A program made the translations under genes and the position numbers. Below, in pieces: positions 6,804 to 16,026 of a stretch of DNA of 64,000 nt; within the stretch, counting starts at the first letter, position 1; every line of letters begins with the position of its first letter. Below the pieces are notes generated by a model. That model was not told the origin of the DNA. It saw nothing but the letters and a program-made list of their open reading frames with translations, and ran no database searches. The DNA is from Pseudoclavibacter terrae (lineage in GTDB: Bacteria; Actinomycetota; Actinomycetes; Actinomycetales; Microbacteriaceae): contig NZ_WBJX01000004.1 of NCBI RefSeq assembly GCF_008831075.1, positions 359,358-423,357 on the forward strand, given 5' to 3'.

Positions 6804-9212
6804 ATGGCACGAGAACCCTTCAACCGCGGCTGGACCGTGAAGCCCAAGACCAGCATCTTCGCGCAGATCGGGGGTGCCGGCTCCGCGGGCGTGGAGGTCG
6901 ACCTGCCGCACGACGCGCTCTTCGGCGAGCAGCGATCCGCGGCCAACTCGGGCAAGAACGCCTACTTCCCGAGCGGAACCTACGAGTACTCGAAGAGCTT
7001 CGACGTGCCCGCCGAATACCGGGGGAAGCGTGTCTCGGTCGAGTTCCAGGGCGTCTACCGTGACGCGGTCGTGTTCGTCAACAATGCCTATGCCGGCCAG
7101 CGACCGTTCGGGTACTCGGCGTTCACCGTCGACCTCGACGACCACCTCGAGTACGGCACCGACAACACCATCCGGGTCGAGGTGCGCTCCCACGACGACT
7201 CGCGTTGGTACGCGGGGGCGGGCCTCTACCGCGACGTGACGCTGATCGTCACGGACCTCGTGAAGATCGCGAACTCGGGACCCCGAGTCACGACGCCGGA
7301 CATCGACGCCGACCGGTCGATCGTCGAGCTGGCAGTGCCACTCGAGAACCACTCACCGAATCGGACGACCCCGGTCGTGAGCACAGAGATCCGGGACGGG
7401 CAGGGTGCGCTCGTCGCTTCCGGAACGACGCCCACGACCCTTCGTGCCGGAGCTGCTGCGACGGCCCGGCTGCGCCTCCACATCACGGATCCCAACCTGT
7501 GGAGCGTGGACACTCCCCACCTCTACACCGCCGTGACGACGCTTGTCGACGGCGGCACCGAGGTCGACTCGCGAAGCACGACCTTCGGGGTACGGCGACT
7601 GCAGCTCGACCCCATCTTCGGGCTCCGCATCAACGGAGTCGCGACGAAGCTTCGGGGCGCGTGCATCCATCACGACAACGGCCTGCTGGGCGCCGCCGCG
7701 ATCCGGCGAGCGGAGGAGCGGAAGATCGAACTTCTGAAGAACGCCGGCTTCAATGCCATCCGCATGTCCCACAACCCCGCCAGCTCCGCCCTCCTGGACG
7801 CCTGCGACCGGCTCGGCATGCTGGTCATGGACGAGACCTTCGACATCTGGACCGAGAGCAAGTCGTCGTTCGACTACTCCCTGTCGTTCCCAGAGTGGTG
7901 GGAACGGGACATCGAGGCCTTCGTCGCCAAGGACTTCAACCACCCGAGCGTCATCTTCTACTCGATCGGCAACGAGATACCCGACACGGGCAACCCGCTC
8001 GGCTCCGAGTGGGGGCGCCGGCTTTCGGAGAAAGTGCGCGAGCTCGACGACACGCGTTTCATCACCAACGGGGTCAACGGATTCGTCTCGACGCTTCCCA
8101 CGCTGCTGCCGCTGATGAAGAGCCGGAGCCAGAACGCGGAACCAGAAGGCGGGGTCAACGGCGCCGGCGAGATGATGAACCAGGTCAACGCATCCGAGCT
8201 CGTCACGAAGGCCACGGAGGAATCCTTCGGGGTGCTGGACGCCGCCGGACTGAACTACGGCGACTCCCGCTACGAGCTGGACAAGGAGCTGTTCCCGAAT
8301 CGCGTCATCATCGGCACGGAGACGTTCCCCCCGAACATCGACCGCAACTGGAAGCTCGTGCAGGAGCACGATCATGTCCTCGGCGATTTCACGTGGACCG
8401 GATGGGACTACCTGGGCGAGGTGGGGATCGGCCGGAACCAGTTCCTCGACGAGCAGCCCCAGTTCGAGGCGCCGTTCCCGTGGCTGACCGCCTGGTGCGG
8501 TGACCTCGATCTGACCGGCTTCCGCCGACCCGCCTCCTACTACCGAGAGATCGTGTTCGGCCTCCGGACGGCTCCGTACCTCGCAGTGCTGCGCCCCGAG
8601 GCCGTGGGTCGAGACGTCCGCCCCGGGCAGTGGGCCTGGTCCGAATCGATCGCCAGCTGGGATTGGGCTGTCGATGAGCAGACACCGATGCAGGTTGAGG
8701 TGTACTCCCCCTCGGAGAGCGTCGAGCTCGTGGTGAATGGCAGGTCGGTCGGCACGGCGCAGACCGGGCCGGACAACCGCTTCCGAGCCACCTTCGACCT
8801 GCCGTACGAGCGGGGAACCATCGAGGCGTTCGCCATCGTCGGCGGCGAACGCGCCGCGTCCGTGTCGCTGCGGTCACACGCCGGCACCACGGCCCTCAGC
8901 GTGTCAACAGACCGGAGCACGCTCGACGCCGACGGAGGCGACCTCGCCTACGTCGACATCGAGCTGCGGGATGCGGACGGCGTCCTCGCCACGTCAGAAC
9001 TGCGACAGGTCTCCGTGCGGGTCGAAGGTGCCCGACTCGTGGCGCTCGGCAGCGGGAAGCCGGACAACACCGAGCGCTTCGACGCGCAGACCCACGCGAC
9101 CTTCGACGGCCGCCTGCAGGCGATCATCCGCCCGACAGGACCGGGGCCCATCACGGTCACGATCAACGCAGACGCTGCGGAGGCGGTGACGCTGCAGCTG
9201 GCCGCACGGTAG
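6804..9212 (+). CDS. Glycoside hydrolase family 2, cytoplasmic
   Basis: An 802-residue GH2 enzyme. Residues 1-155 form the sugar-binding jelly roll, about 155-265 the immunoglobulin-like domain, and about 270-590 the TIM barrel, followed by C-terminal beta domains. The likely acid/base is Glu391 in YSIGNEIP and the likely nucleophile is Glu506 in IIGTETFPP. There is no signal peptide, so it acts on imported substrate. It starts 44 bp after the symporter and is surely co-transcribed with it. Beta-galactosidase is the default call. Its link to the ara genes through a shared operator makes an arabinosidase or arabinopyranosidase role possible, but that is inferred. Confidence 0.88.
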   Translation: MAREPFNRGWTVKPKTSIFAQIGGAGSAGVEVDLPHDALFGEQRSAANSGKNAYFPSGTYEYSKSFDVPAEYRGKRVSVEFQGVYRDAVVFVNNAYAGQRPFGYSAFTVDLDDHLEYGTDNTIRVEVRSHDDSRWYAGAGLYRDVTLIVTDLVKIANSGPRVTTPDIDADRSIVELAVPLENHSPNRTTPVVSTEIRDGQGALVASGTTPTTLRAGAAATARLRLHITDPNLWSVDTPHLYTAVTTLVDGGTEVDSRSTTFGVRRLQLDPIFGLRINGVATKLRGACIHHDNGLLGAAAIRRAEERKIELLKNAGFNAIRMSHNPASSALLDACDRLGMLVMDETFDIWTESKSSFDYSLSFPEWWERDIEAFVAKDFNHPSVIFYSIGNEIPDTGNPLGSEWGRRLSEKVRELDDTRFITNGVNGFVSTLPTLLPLMKSRSQNAEPEGGVNGAGEMMNQVNASELVTKATEESFGVLDAAGLNYGDSRYELDKELFPNRVIIGTETFPPNIDRNWKLVQEHDHVLGDFTWTGWDYLGEVGIGRNQFLDEQPQFEAPFPWLTAWCGDLDLTGFRRPASYYREIVFGLRTAPYLAVLRPEAVGRDVRPGQWAWSESIASWDWAVDEQTPMQVEVYSPSESVELVVNGRSVGTAQTGPDNRFRATFDLPYERGTIEAFAIVGGERAASVSLRSHAGTTALSVSTDRSTLDADGGDLAYVDIELRDADGVLATSELRQVSVRVEGARLVALGSGKPDNTERFDAQTHATFDGRLQAIIRPTGPGPITVTINADAAEAVTLQLAAR

Positions 9213-9219
9213 CGACGGC

Positions 9220-9251
9220 CCCGCGCGGAGTCGGGAGCGCTCGCGCGCGGG
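9220..9251. terminator. GC hairpin between convergent genes
   Basis: CCCGCGCG and CGCGCGGG form a perfect 8-bp stem between the stops of the GH2 gene and the minus-strand LacI gene. There is no T-run, so it is a weak terminator candidate. Confidence 0.35.
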
Positions 9252-9258
9252 TCACACG

Positions 9259-10245
9259 TCAGGTGGTCTCTCGCGTGACCACCTCGAACGGAGTGAATGC
9301 GCGCGGCGCTGGCCCGACGTCCGCGCCGAGGCGCTCTTCGAGTTCGCGCGCCAGGGCCTCGACGAGCGGCTCCCAGGTCGTTCGGACACTGGAGAGCGCG
9401 GGCGACCAGAGAGCCCCGGTCGACGTGTCGTCGACGCCGATGACAGACATCTCGTCCGGCACCGAGACGCTGCGTTCTCGCGCGCCGGCGAGCAGCGCCA
9501 GGGCGACGTCGTCGTTGTAGCAGGCGACGGCTGCGGGGGCTCCACCGCTCATGATCTCGGCGACGGCCGCCGCCCCGCCCTCGCGGGTCACCGGCACACG
9601 CACGAGCCTGGGCGCGGGCAGCTCGCGCTCACGGCTGTGCTGCTCAAGCACCGCGAGCCGCGACGGCCCGTATGGGTCGCTCCGCGCATCGGAGATGGCA
9701 GCGAACCACAGCTGCCGTGGGCCGCGGCGCAGCAGTTCGTCGATCTGCAAGCGAGCGACGCCGCCATCGCTCACCACGGACGAATCGCGGTCAGCGGGGA
9801 CAACCAGCACGCCCGCCGCCGTGAGCTCCTCCGACTCGGTACTGCTCAGGACGCCGAGGTCGACGACCGCGAGCGGTTGGAGCGCCTGGACGGCCGCGAC
9901 GGAACCGCCCGGAGATTGCGTCGCGAACCGCACGACGACGTTGCCGCCGATCGCTCGCGTGCGTTGCACGACAGACTCCACGGCATCCTGGAGGTTGCTG
10001 CCGAAGGTCGCATTCGGCACGAGCACGACGACCGTCCCCGACTTTCCCATCACCAGAGACCTCGCGGCCGGAGACGGCTGATAGCGAAGCTCCCGCGCCG
10101 CTTCCAGCACGCGATCCCTCGTCGCCTCCGGGAAGCGCTCGACCTTTCCGTTCAGGATGTTGCTCACCGTCGAGCGCGAGACTCCCGCGAGGCGCGCCAC
10201 GTCGAAGCTGGTCGCAGGTTTGTCCGTGGTGGAGTCGGTCGCCAT
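9259..10245 (-). CDS. LacI-family transcriptional regulator 1
   Basis: A 328-residue repressor with an N-terminal helix-turn-helix (TSFDVARLAGVSRSTVSNIL, about residues 12-31), the hinge region, and a periplasmic-binding-protein-like sensor domain ending in the effector pocket CYNDDVALAL and VIGVDDTSTGALWSP. It is convergent with the GH2 gene and divergent from a second LacI gene. It is a candidate for binding one of the two operators before the symporter gene. The ATG at 10245 is preferred because the family's N-terminus is short; an upstream in-frame start at 10281 would add 12 unconserved residues. Confidence 0.85.
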   Translation of the reverse strand: MATDSTTDKPATSFDVARLAGVSRSTVSNILNGKVERFPEATRDRVLEAARELRYQPSPAARSLVMGKSGTVVVLVPNATFGSNLQDAVESVVQRTRAIGGNVVVRFATQSPGGSVAAVQALQPLAVVDLGVLSSTESEELTAAGVLVVPADRDSSVVSDGGVARLQIDELLRRGPRQLWFAAISDARSDPYGPSRLAVLEQHSRERELPAPRLVRVPVTREGGAAAVAEIMSGGAPAAVACYNDDVALALLAGARERSVSVPDEMSVIGVDDTSTGALWSPALSSVRTTWEPLVEALARELEERLGADVGPAPRAFTPFEVVTRETT

Positions 10246-10324
10246 CAGGCCATTCTGTCGGATGGAGGACCCCGCGCACACGCAACCAGCGCGCTTGCAG
10301 GTCGCAACAGGCCAGCCGGTCGGA

Positions 10325-10330
10325 GATAAT
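10325..10330 (+). promoter_or_regulatory. -10 box GATAAT, leaderless LacI gene 2
   Basis: GATAAT lies 6 nt before the ATG at 10337. No ribosome-binding site precedes the start, which fits a leaderless transcript. Confidence 0.55.
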
Positions 10331-10336
10331 CACCCC

Positions 10337-11344
10337 ATGCCAGCCCAAGAGCGCCCCGTCGCGCTGCGCCCCGCGAGCGTCTTCGACGTCGCGAAGTCGG
10401 CCGGGGTCTCGCATCAGACGGTCTCCCGCGTACTCAACAACCACCCGAGCGTGCGCGAGACGACACGCGCGAAGGTGCTGGATGCGATGCGCGAGCTCGA
10501 CTACCGCCCGAACCTCGCGGCCCGCACACTGTCCTCGAAGCGCAGCCGCACGCTCGGCGTCATCTCGACGTCGAAAGGTGAGTTCGGGCCGGCGTCCAGC
10601 ATCTCGGCGATCACCGAGGCCGCCCGCTCGCGCGGCTACAGCACGATCATCGAGTACGCCGACGAGCTGTCGCCGACCTCGGTGGATGCGGCCCTCGCGA
10701 GCCTCGCGGAGCTCGCAGTCGAGGGCATCGTCGCGGTCGCCCCGCAGACACGGGTGCTCGAGGCGCTGCAGACGACACACACGAGCATCCCCTTCGTGAC
10801 GGTGCAGAACCGCGAGACGCTCGATGGCGTCGAGGTCGCGGTCGACCAGTTCCGGGGGGCGCAGCTCGCGACCGCGCACCTCCTCGAGCTCGGCCATACC
10901 AGGATCGTGCACCTCGCCGGCCCCAGCGACTGGCTCGACGCGACCTCACGCCTCCACGGCTACGAGCACACGATGGCCGAGCATGGCCTGACCGCCCAGC
11001 ACGTCGACGCCGGGGCGTGGACCCCGGCCGCCGGCTACGCGGCAGGCCGCGAACTGCTCGCCTCCGACGCGACCGCGATCTTCTGCTCGAACGACCAGCT
11101 CGCGCTCGGCGTGCTGCACGCTGCACACCAGCTAGGCGTCGACGTGCCGGGCCGCGTCAGCCTGATCGGCTTCGATGACATCCCGGAAGCCGCCCACTTC
11201 TGGCCGCCGCTCACCACGATTCGACAGGACTTCTCGGTGGCCGGCCGCCGCTGCGTCGAGCATCTGCTGGACGACGGGAACGCGACACCCGCAACGGAGC
11301 TGTCGCTGGTCGCACGCGCATCGACGGGACCCAACCCGATCTAG
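10337..11344 (+). CDS. LacI-family transcriptional regulator 2
   Basis: A 335-residue LacI-type protein with the HTH at SVFDVAKSAGVSHQTVSRVL (residues 14-33) and the hinge LAARTLSSKRSRTLGVIS. The sensor domain has FCSNDQLALGVL and SLIGFDDIPEAAHFWPPLTT. It lies directly upstream of araB in the same direction but is separated from it by its own promoter region, so it is the best candidate regulator of the ara genes. The 91-bp spacer to the divergent LacI gene shows no obvious copy of either operator, so autoregulation by these palindromes is not supported. Confidence 0.87.
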   Translation: MPAQERPVALRPASVFDVAKSAGVSHQTVSRVLNNHPSVRETTRAKVLDAMRELDYRPNLAARTLSSKRSRTLGVISTSKGEFGPASSISAITEAARSRGYSTIIEYADELSPTSVDAALASLAELAVEGIVAVAPQTRVLEALQTTHTSIPFVTVQNRETLDGVEVAVDQFRGAQLATAHLLELGHTRIVHLAGPSDWLDATSRLHGYEHTMAEHGLTAQHVDAGAWTPAAGYAAGRELLASDATAIFCSNDQLALGVLHAAHQLGVDVPGRVSLIGFDDIPEAAHFWPPLTTIRQDFSVAGRRCVEHLLDDGNATPATELSLVARASTGPNPI

Positions 11345-11467
11345 CGGCCGGCCCTGCCGAGCAGCGCGCCTCGCCCCGGCCGCGCCTTGGCCATGCGATG
11401 CAGTCCCGGGGCCTGGGGCGCGTCTCCAGTTCCCTTTTCGAGGTTCGTGTCGTAGTCTTTTCCGAAC

Positions 11468-11485
11468 AATGTGATCGATCACATT
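11468..11485 (+). promoter_or_regulatory. Operator of the araBDA operon
   Basis: An 18-bp perfect palindrome with the core TGTGATCGATCACA and flanking AA/TT. It lies 9 bp after a plausible -10 box TAGTCT (11453-11458) and 35 bp before the araB start. It is identical in its core to O2 before the symporter gene. Confidence 0.75.
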
Positions 11486-11520
11486 CACCTCGAGGCACAG
11501 CCAAAGGAGACCTGCCGACG

Positions 11521-13308
11521 ATGAGCGAGCCAACCGAAACGCCCGAAGCAGCCGAGCGCGACACCTACGTCATCGGCGTCGACTACGGGACCCTCTCGGG
11601 CCGCGCCGTCGTCGTGCGCGTGCGGGACGGCGCCGAGCTCGGCGTCGGCGAGCTCGCGTATCCGCATGCCGTGGTCGACAGCGTCCTCCCGGCAACCGGG
11701 GAGAAGCTCCCGCCCGAGTGGGCGCTGCAGGTGCCGAGCGACTATGTCGACGTGCTCAAGGTCGCCGTGCCCGCCGCCATCGCCGACGCGGGCATCGACC
11801 CGGCGGATGTCATCGGCATCGGCACCGACTTCACGGCCTGCACGATGGTGCCGACGCTCGCCGACGGCACCCCCCTCAACGAGGTCACCGGCTTCGAAAC
11901 CCGCCCCCACGCCTACGTGAAGCTCTGGAAGCACCACGCCGCGCAGCCGCACGCCGACCGCATCAACGATCTCGCCGAGCTCATGGGCGAGAAATGGCTC
12001 GCCCGCTACGGCGGCCTCATCTCAAGCGAGTGGGAGTTCGCGAAAGGCCTCCAGCTCCTCGAGGAAGACCCCGAAGTGTACGCGGCCATGGACCACTGGG
12101 TGGAGGCAGCCGACTGGATCGTCTGGCAGCTCACCGGCACCTACATCCGCAACGCCTGCACGGCCGGCTACAAGGGCATCCTGCAGGACGGCGAGTACCC
12201 GAGCCGCGAGTTCCTCGCCGCCCTCAACCCCGACTTCGCAGGCTTCGCAGACGACAAGCTCGCCCACGAGATCGGCCAGCTCGGCGACGCCGCCGGCACG
12301 CTCTCGGCGGAGGCAGCTGCCTGGACCGGCCTGCCGGAGGGCATCGCCGTCGCCGTCGGCAACGTCGACGCGCACGTCACCGCCCCGGCCGCGGCAGCGA
12401 CCGAACCCGGCCAGATGGTCGCCATCATGGGCACCTCCACCTGCCACGTCATGAGCTCCGGCACCCTCACCGAGGTGCCAGGGATGTGCGGGGTCGTGGA
12501 TGGCGGCATCGTCGCGGGCCTCTACGGCTACGAGGCCGGCCAGTCGGGTGTCGGCGACATCTTCGCCTGGTATGTCGAGAACCAGGTGCCAGCGCGCTAC
12601 GAGCGCGAAGCCACGGAGCTCGGCATCTCGGTGCACGAGCACCTCACGAACCTCGCGGCCTCGCAGCCGGTTGGCGCGCACGGCTTGATCGCGCTCGACT
12701 GGCACAGCGGCAACCGCTCGGTGCTCGTCGACCATGAGCTCTCGGGCCTGCTCGTCGGCGCGACCCTCGCGACGAAGGCTGAGGACGTCTACCGCGCACT
12801 GCTCGAGTCGACCGCGTTCGGCACACGCAAGATCGTCGAGACCTTCAACGCCTCGGGGGTCCCCGTCACCGAGTTCATCGCGGCCGGCGGCCTCCTCAAG
12901 AACGCGTTCCTCATGCAGACCTACAGCGACATCCTCGGCATGCCGATCTCGACGATCGACAGCACGCAGGGTCCGGCGCTCGGCTCGGCCATCCACGCCG
13001 CGATCGCGGCAGGCGCGTACCCGGATGCGCGTGCAGCGGCAGCCGCCATGGGCCGCGTGACGCGCGCCAAGTACACGCCGAACCCCGACGCGGTGGCCGC
13101 CTACAACGAGCTGTACGCCGAGTACGACCTGCTGCACGACCACTTCGGGCGGGGTGCGAACCAGGTCATGAAGCGACTCAAGCGGCGCCGCCGCGAGGCG
13201 CTCGCCGGCGCATCGACAGCGGAGGCAGCCGAGGCAGCCGCATCCATTGCCGCCGCCGCAGACCCATCCACATCCGCGCCCGCAACCCACGAGGAGGTCA
13301 GCGCGTGA
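11521..13308 (+). CDS. araB: Ribulokinase
   Basis: A 595-residue FGGY-family kinase that phosphorylates L-ribulose, the second step of L-arabinose use. The N-terminal ATPase domain starts YVIGVDYGTLSGRAVVV. The catalytic acid region is GIGTDFTACTMVP, and the C-terminal domain carries AAGGLLKNAFLMQ and GPALGSAIHAA. After the family core there is a low-complexity Ala/Ser/Thr tail (about residues 560-595). The ribosome-binding site AAAGGAG precedes the ATG. The stop overlaps the araD GTG by 4 nt. Confidence 0.96.
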   Translation: MSEPTETPEAAERDTYVIGVDYGTLSGRAVVVRVRDGAELGVGELAYPHAVVDSVLPATGEKLPPEWALQVPSDYVDVLKVAVPAAIADAGIDPADVIGIGTDFTACTMVPTLADGTPLNEVTGFETRPHAYVKLWKHHAAQPHADRINDLAELMGEKWLARYGGLISSEWEFAKGLQLLEEDPEVYAAMDHWVEAADWIVWQLTGTYIRNACTAGYKGILQDGEYPSREFLAALNPDFAGFADDKLAHEIGQLGDAAGTLSAEAAAWTGLPEGIAVAVGNVDAHVTAPAAAATEPGQMVAIMGTSTCHVMSSGTLTEVPGMCGVVDGGIVAGLYGYEAGQSGVGDIFAWYVENQVPARYEREATELGISVHEHLTNLAASQPVGAHGLIALDWHSGNRSVLVDHELSGLLVGATLATKAEDVYRALLESTAFGTRKIVETFNASGVPVTEFIAAGGLLKNAFLMQTYSDILGMPISTIDSTQGPALGSAIHAAIAAGAYPDARAAAAAMGRVTRAKYTPNPDAVAAYNELYAEYDLLHDHFGRGANQVMKRLKRRRREALAGASTAEAAEAAASIAAAADPSTSAPATHEEVSA

Positions 13309-14027
13309 GCATCCAGACCCAGACCATCACTGCCGAGGTGCAGGCGAGCATCGACACCATCCGCGCCGAGGTCGCCGCCCTGCACGACGAGCTCGTGCGC
13401 TACGGCCTCGTCGTCTGGACGGGCGGCAACATCTCCGGCCGCGTGCCCGGCACGGAGCTCTTCGTGATCAAGCCGTCGGGCGTCAGCTACGACGACCTGG
13501 CCGCCGACAACATGATCCTCTGCACCCTCGACGGCGCGGTCGTTCCTGGCTCCCCCGGCTCGGACCGTTCACCCTCGAGCGACACGGCGGCCCACGCCTA
13601 CGTGTACCGCAACATGCCGGAGGTGGGCGGGGTCGTGCACACGCACTCCGACTACGCGGTCGCGTGGGCGGTGCGCGGCGAGCCGATCCCTTGCGTCATC
13701 ACGGCGATGGCGGATGAGTTCGGCGGGGAGATCCCCGTCGGCCCGTTCGCGATCATCGGCGACGACTCCATCGGCCGCGGCATCGTCGAGACGCTGCGCG
13801 GGCACCGCTCGCGGGCCGTGCTCATGAAGAACCACGGCCCGTTCACGATCGGCAAGGATGCCCGCGATGCCGTGAAGGCCGCCGTCATGGTGGAGGACGT
13901 CGCCCGCACCGTGCACATCTCCCGCCAGCTCGGCAGCCCTGACCCCATCCCCCAGCAGGCCGTCGACTCGCTGTTCGACCGCTACCAGAACGTCTACGGA
14001 CAAGACCCGACAGGAGCCCTCAGTTGA
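13305..14027 (+). CDS. araD: L-ribulose-5-phosphate 4-epimerase
   Basis: A 240-residue zinc-dependent class II aldolase/epimerase that converts L-ribulose 5-phosphate to D-xylulose 5-phosphate. Visible motifs are the phosphate/substrate loops WTGGNISGR and [10 protein letters not shown], and the zinc ligands in [11 protein letters not shown]. It starts with GTG inside GTGA over the araB stop, with GAGGAGG 6 nt before it, so it is translationally coupled. Confidence 0.95.
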   Translation: MSIQTQTITAEVQASIDTIRAEVAALHDELVRYGLVVWTGGNISGRVPGTELFVIKPSGVSYDDLAADNMILCTLDGAVVPGSPGSDRSPSSDTAAHAYVYRNMPEVGGVVHTHSDYAVAWAVRGEPIPCVITAMADEFGGEIPVGPFAIIGDDSIGRGIVETLRGHRSRAVLMKNHGPFTIGKDARDAVKAAVMVEDVARTVHISRQLGSPDPIPQQAVDSLFDRYQNVYGQDPTGALS

Positions 14028-15541
14028 GCGCACTCACCACTTCCTTCGACGCCTACGAGATCTGGTTTTTCACCGGCAGCCAGGGCCTCTACGGCGAGGA
14101 GACGCTGCGTCAGGTCGCGGAGCAGTCGCAGGCCATCGTCGACACTCTCAACGAGTCGCCGAGCACGCCCGTGAAGATCGTCTGGAAGCCGGTGCTCACC
14201 GACTCCGACGCCATCCGCCGCGCGGCCCTCGAGGTCAACTCGAACGACAACGTCATCGGCATCGTCGCCTGGATGCACACGTTCAGCCCCGCGAAGATGT
14301 GGATCCAGGGCCTCGACGCGCTCGCGAAGCCCCTCCTGCACCTGCACACGCAGGCCAACGTGGAGCTGCCGTGGGCCGACATCGACTTCGACTTCATGAA
14401 CCTCAACCAGGCGGCGCACGGCGACCGCGAGTTCGGGTACATCCAGACGCGCCTCGGCATCCCCCGCAAGACTGTTGTCGGCCACGCGTCGAGCGCCAGC
14501 GTGACGCGGCAGATCGACAGCTGGTCGCGCGCCGCGGCCGCCTGGCAGGCGGTACGCACCATGAAGCTCGCCCGCTTTGGCGACAACATGCGCTTCGTCG
14601 CCGTCACGGAGGGCGACAAGACGGAGGCCGAGCTGCGCTTCGGCGTGCAGGTCAACACGTGGGGTGTCAACGAGCTCGCCGAGGCCGTCGCCGCGGTCGA
14701 CGATGCGGCGGTGGATGCGCTGGTCGCCGAGTACGAGGAGCTGTACGACGTCGCTCCCGAGCTGCGGTTCGGTGCCGAGCGCCACCAGTCGCTGCGCGAC
14801 GGCGCCGCCATCGAGCTCGGCCTGCGCTCGTTCCTCGAGGCCGGCGGCTTCAGCGCCTTCACGACGAGCTTCGAGGACCTCGGGGAGCTCAAGCAGCTCC
14901 CGGGACTCGCCGTGCAGCGCCTCATGGCGGAGGGCTACGGCTTCGGCGCCGAGGGCGACTGGAAGACGGCCATCCTCGTGCGCGCCGCGAACGTCATGGG
15001 CGCCGGCCTGCCAGGTGGCGCGAGCCTCATGGAGGACTACACGTACGACCTCACGGAGGGCAGCGAGCTCATCCTGGGCGCGCACATGCTCGAGGTGAGC
15101 CCCTCGCTCACGACGGCCAAGCCGACGCTCGAGGTGCATCCGCTCGGCATCGGCGGGAAGGACGACCCGGTGCGCCTCGTCTTCACGGCCGACCCGGGCC
15201 CCGCGGTTGTCGTCGCGCTCAGTGACATGCGAGACCGGTTCCGCCTCGTCGCGAACGTCGTCGAGGTCGTCGAGCCCACCGCTCCCCTGCCGAAGCTGCC
15301 CGTTGGCCGCGCCGTGTGGAAGCCGGAGCCCTCATTCGAGGTGTCGGCCGCCGCCTGGCTGACGGCCGGCGCCGCGCACCACACGGTCATGTCGACAGCG
15401 GTCGGCATCGACGTGTTCGAGGACTTCGCGACCATCGCGAAGACCGAGCTGCTGCGCATCGACGCCGATACCACCCTGCGTGAGTTCAGCAAGGAAGTGC
15501 GCTGGAACCAGGCCTACTACCGCCTCGCGCAGGGGCTGTAG
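14024..15541 (+). CDS. araA: L-arabinose isomerase
   Basis: A 505-residue isomerase that converts L-arabinose to L-ribulose, the first step of the pathway. The N-terminal [17 protein letters not shown] and the [20 protein letters not shown] segment are typical of the family. The metal-binding Glu/His residues lie in the central and C-terminal thirds (FMEDYTYDL-like [20 protein letters not shown]). The start is TTG in a TTGA overlap with the araD stop, preceded by CAGGAG. It is the last gene of araBDA and is followed by a long hairpin-rich spacer. Confidence 0.96.
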   Translation: MSALTTSFDAYEIWFFTGSQGLYGEETLRQVAEQSQAIVDTLNESPSTPVKIVWKPVLTDSDAIRRAALEVNSNDNVIGIVAWMHTFSPAKMWIQGLDALAKPLLHLHTQANVELPWADIDFDFMNLNQAAHGDREFGYIQTRLGIPRKTVVGHASSASVTRQIDSWSRAAAAWQAVRTMKLARFGDNMRFVAVTEGDKTEAELRFGVQVNTWGVNELAEAVAAVDDAAVDALVAEYEELYDVAPELRFGAERHQSLRDGAAIELGLRSFLEAGGFSAFTTSFEDLGELKQLPGLAVQRLMAEGYGFGAEGDWKTAILVRAANVMGAGLPGGASLMEDYTYDLTEGSELILGAHMLEVSPSLTTAKPTLEVHPLGIGGKDDPVRLVFTADPGPAVVVALSDMRDRFRLVANVVEVVEPTAPLPKLPVGRAVWKPEPSFEVSAAAWLTAGAAHHTVMSTAVGIDVFEDFATIAKTELLRIDADTTLREFSKEVRWNQAYYRLAQGL

Positions 15542-15591
15542 GCAGGGCGGCCTCTGCACGGTATGCGCGCCGGCAGGGGCGCCCCCAGACC

Positions 15592-15627
15592 GGGGCCGAC
15601 GACGCGCCTCCTTGCGTCGGCGGCCCC
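15592..15627. terminator. Strong hairpin 50 bp after araA
   Basis: GGGGCCGACGACGC and GCGTCGGCGGCCCC pair over 14 bp with one mismatch around an 8-base loop. It is the first strong stem after the araA stop. No T-run follows. Confidence 0.5.
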
Positions 15628-15642
15628 AGACAACGACCACGT

Positions 15643-15683
15643 GGTGGCGCCACTCTTCTTCGGAGAGGGCCAACGGCGCCACC
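15643..15683. repeat. Nested hairpin, GGTGGCGCC arms
   Basis: GGTGGCGCC (15643-15651) and GGCGCCACC (15675-15683) are perfect arms around an inner stem CTCT/AGAG. The layered outer and inner stems resemble the other intergenic palindromes in this window. Confidence 0.55.
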
Positions 15684-15798
15684 CCGTGGCGCCCCCTCCT
15701 CCGCCCCTCCGCTCCCGCCGCCCCTCCGCTCCCTCCACTCCCGCCGCCGCCCGCGGCCGCCCGCCGCGCCCGCGGCCGCCCGCCGCGCCCGCGGACGA

Positions 15799-15860
15799 CA
15801 GACCTGGGCTCTGCGCATCCGCCCTCCGCCACGCGGATGCGCAACACCAAGGTCTGCAGA
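15799..15860. repeat. Palindromic repeat, family B, copy 1
   Basis: Outer arms CAGACCTGG and CCAAGGTCTG enclose inner arms GCGCATCCGC and GCGGATGCGC (10 bp, perfect). It is followed 11 bp later by a second copy with the same arms. Confidence 0.7.
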
Positions 15861-15871
15861 GGGGCCGGGCT

Positions 15872-15933
15872 CAGACCTGGGGCTTCTTCAGCCAACTTGC
15901 GCGGAGCGGATGCGCAAAGCCCAGGTCTGCAGA
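15872..15933. repeat. Palindromic repeat, family B, copy 2
   Basis: Outer arms CAGACCTGGGGCTT and AAGCCCAGGTCTG pair almost perfectly, and the inner TTGCGC/GCGCAA-type arms surround GGAGCGGAT. Both copies in this spacer are followed by CAGAGG. Confidence 0.7.
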
Positions 15934-16026
15934 GGGTGGCACTGCGCTGGCCAGACGCAGAGGGACAGCGGAGCAGAGGTGAACGGGAGACGGGGGAACG
16001 GGAGAAGAAAAGCAGAGAGACCTGCC

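Larger units (their letters stand above)
15542..16026. other. Gene-free spacer, 485 bp, dense with hairpins
   Basis: No credible gene was found here. It holds at least four nested hairpins, listed separately: 15592-15627, 15643-15683, 15799-15860 and 15872-15933. Between them lies C-rich low-complexity sequence (about 15680-15790). It separates convergent operons (araBDA and the siderophore importer), so part of it must serve as terminator. Confidence 0.7.

Noticed and set aside
15592-15627. Hairpin in the ara spacer as a Rho-independent terminator in the strict sense
   Set aside because: The stem is strong but no T-run follows on either strand, so it is reported as a terminator candidate with reduced confidence.
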